Shown here: piece by piece, positions 7,601-7,962 of the stretch | Layout: every line of letters begins with the position of its first letter | Numbering within the stretch: the stretch's first letter is position 1 | Assembly (NCBI GenBank): GCA_938003555.1 | Contig: CALKXN010000019.1 | Span: 1-7,962 of the forward strand | Length of the DNA stretch: 7,962 nucleotides | Reading direction: 5' to 3' | Source: an uncultured Robiginitomaculum sp. | GTDB taxonomy: Bacteria; Pseudomonadota; Alphaproteobacteria; Caulobacterales; Maricaulaceae | Notes under the pieces: generated by a model | What the model was told of the DNA's origin: nothing | Databases searched by the model: none | What the model saw: the letters and a program-made list of their open reading frames with translations, nothing else | Translations under genes and position numbers: made by a program

Positions 7601-7962
7601 AAGACTGGCGGCAAACGAAAAAACTTGTGCTCTCAAGCCTCGACGCATCAGCCTTTGCAGTTAAGCCTCGCATCACGTTACTTCTACAAGACCTTGAAGC
7701 CGAGCACGCCGCAGAGGCAGAGCTGTCAAACGCTTTGGCGGCTATGGCACGTCGTTTCGGATATGATTCCCTCACTGAACTGGAAGCCCTGCTTTCGGAA
7801 CGCGACAGCCTGTCGCCAGAAGAAGGAAGCCTTGCCCTGCCCCTTTGGAGTGCAGTTATACAAACTCCGGAGGCCTTACGCAGCTCAGTTACACAATTGT
7901 CTGCTCTAAAACCTGTTCTGGAAGAAATTGAAAACCGATTTGCTGGGCGAATTGAGGGGCAT
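4657..7962 (+). CDS. DUF4011-type superfamily 1 helicase with N-terminal kinase-C-lobe-like region (partial, 3' end outside window)
   Basis: An open frame of 1102 codons with no stop, cut by the right edge. Residues 1-35 are an acidic, Pro/Ala-rich linker. Residues about 36-240 resemble a degenerate protein-kinase C-lobe (see findings). The DUF4011 core begins near 270 with the hallmark RLYDMTRRNRLIY (278-290), then SPLLLMRVEL (395-404), NPALAFML (426-433) and VTLANFNYRKMSLVRDYD (589-606). The SF1 (Upf1-like) helicase part follows: DPTQ (649-652), Walker A GPPGTGKSQTIANLL (669-683), and motif Ia VLFVCEKRAALDVV (693-706). Residues about 710-1102 are helical and charged, the long insertion usual before motif II. 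The DEAD-like motif II, later motifs and any C-terminal nuclease (Vsr-like or DUF3320 domains occur in relatives) must lie beyond the window. It is predicted to be a cytosolic, ATP-driven nucleic-acid translocase, co-translated with the peptidase. The family call is firm; a defence role is inferred. Confidence 0.88.
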   Translation, partial: MENSEAPSAVDTDIEGAGHTPAADAAPTEPVSLLRFLEDWRDRPSIGTEDLLTAILPLMEQLETLHADGKVGPVISTDHIMADNGHLYFSTDQALEPRINYRRVNGPRKSGSSAIDIVEEISILSDDTDGIDVRDHDVREADEEITRPRYLTHFHAWEDKLGHHDPVTDIFCAGMICAALATGLDFRDREQLERFVLNRKQLHLLNNRLHPVVSRAIERMTSLRRDERVQDIGALIRALSNHRRIGPIVDLGIDNIAGFDTDKASDPRSILLKRLRARLYDMTRRNRLIYHRRTAGELNLTETSVPLVMNFDSIKERDLVTAANPVFDRLIKGDEVKLGEYIRFEEMAFAPSVLAKIRSTAARDLREFGGSPLRLVPVYLRWHDLKNAPEEPISSPLLLMRVELKRRKGVKDAYTLKLNDTKAEINPALAFMLDSLYGIKLPSHVDLAEPTSLRNLHEIIQNQIMATEPGVTLNYSEKPKLRVLHRTVRRRLDKFNKRRAHRTGQTRSRGSLRYQYERKNYNPLGVQMFREYIAKPEAPNRSLFVKPKVQRFNMAAVPSPTVTEKTVQEFQTVSETGSRFEWAFDLCSVTLANFNYRKMSLVRDYDSVLAGESSADALFERFFEDKPRPENNDAPLPPRRTQFPIVASDPTQFKSISKVRTGQSYVIQGPPGTGKSQTIANLLAEIVSQGKRVLFVCEKRAALDVVYNRLRSVGIHQLCALVHDAQENKREFIKELEGIYEDWREDKTLPPHDTLTAAKNVVITKIEEALKDVRLLTSTLNTNAVGTQDSLSSVLDLALVVPDSARHIQAGRLPDLADWRQHEADTRRAYAALRRLGGHESLAQAPERIIAQSQWASGVVSSDIPDMAKSAGPLLDKLSGADPIVIKGDNAATYNLTAAQIRLASRLAPAYEAGFEGVFDPESSQSRQYKSELRELEGLREKLKAARNITGVWTQKLSPRDCQSALVLARQKDGKLLSFLSKDWRQTKKLVLSSLDASAFAVKPRITLLLQDLEAEHAAEAELSNALAAMARRFGYDSLTELEALLSERDSLSPEEGSLALPLWSAVIQTPEALRSSVTQLSALKPVLEEIENRFAGRIEGH

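Noticed and set aside
7400..7909. Plus-strand open frame of 169 codons
   Set aside because: It overlaps the open helicase frame and its translation is rich in Ser, Lys, Cys and His without domain-like patterns.

Overview
The window looks like chromosomal DNA from a Gram-negative bacterium, probably a proteobacterium of moderate G+C. The two exported DUF4139-type proteins and the compact, translationally coupled gene pairs suggest this. The phylum-level guess is tentative, because no ribosomal or taxonomic marker is present.

Layout. Bases 1-173 hold no complete gene. A minus-strand open frame without a usual start runs off the left edge and may be a partial or broken small gene. Bases 174-3231 carry two tandem minus-strand paralogs of the DUF4139 (MuiA-like) family. 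Both have Sec signal peptides, and they are separated by a single base. A 226-base divergent intergenic region (3232-3457) follows. From 3458 to the right edge lies a plus-strand operon of two genes. The first encodes a cytosolic M48-like zinc metallopeptidase with a C-terminal helical, possibly TerB-like, domain. The second encodes a very large DUF4011-type superfamily 1 helicase, open at the right edge with 1102 residues visible. Its start codon overlaps the peptidase stop codon by one base.

How the genes may work together. The DUF4139 pair is probably a co-translated exported protein pair of unknown function. The plus-strand operon is the most interesting part. A peptidase is coupled to a helicase of a family often found in large nuclease-helicase proteins and in defence or stress contexts. 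The N-terminal ~240 residues of the helicase read like the C-lobe of a Ser/Thr protein kinase that has lost its N-lobe and its catalytic residues. This would be a pseudokinase-like sensor or scaffold on a helicase partnered with a protease. It is a candidate defence or stress-response module; this is inferred from architecture and not shown by the sequence.

No tRNA, rRNA, CRISPR array, insertion sequence, att site or convincing intrinsic terminator was seen.
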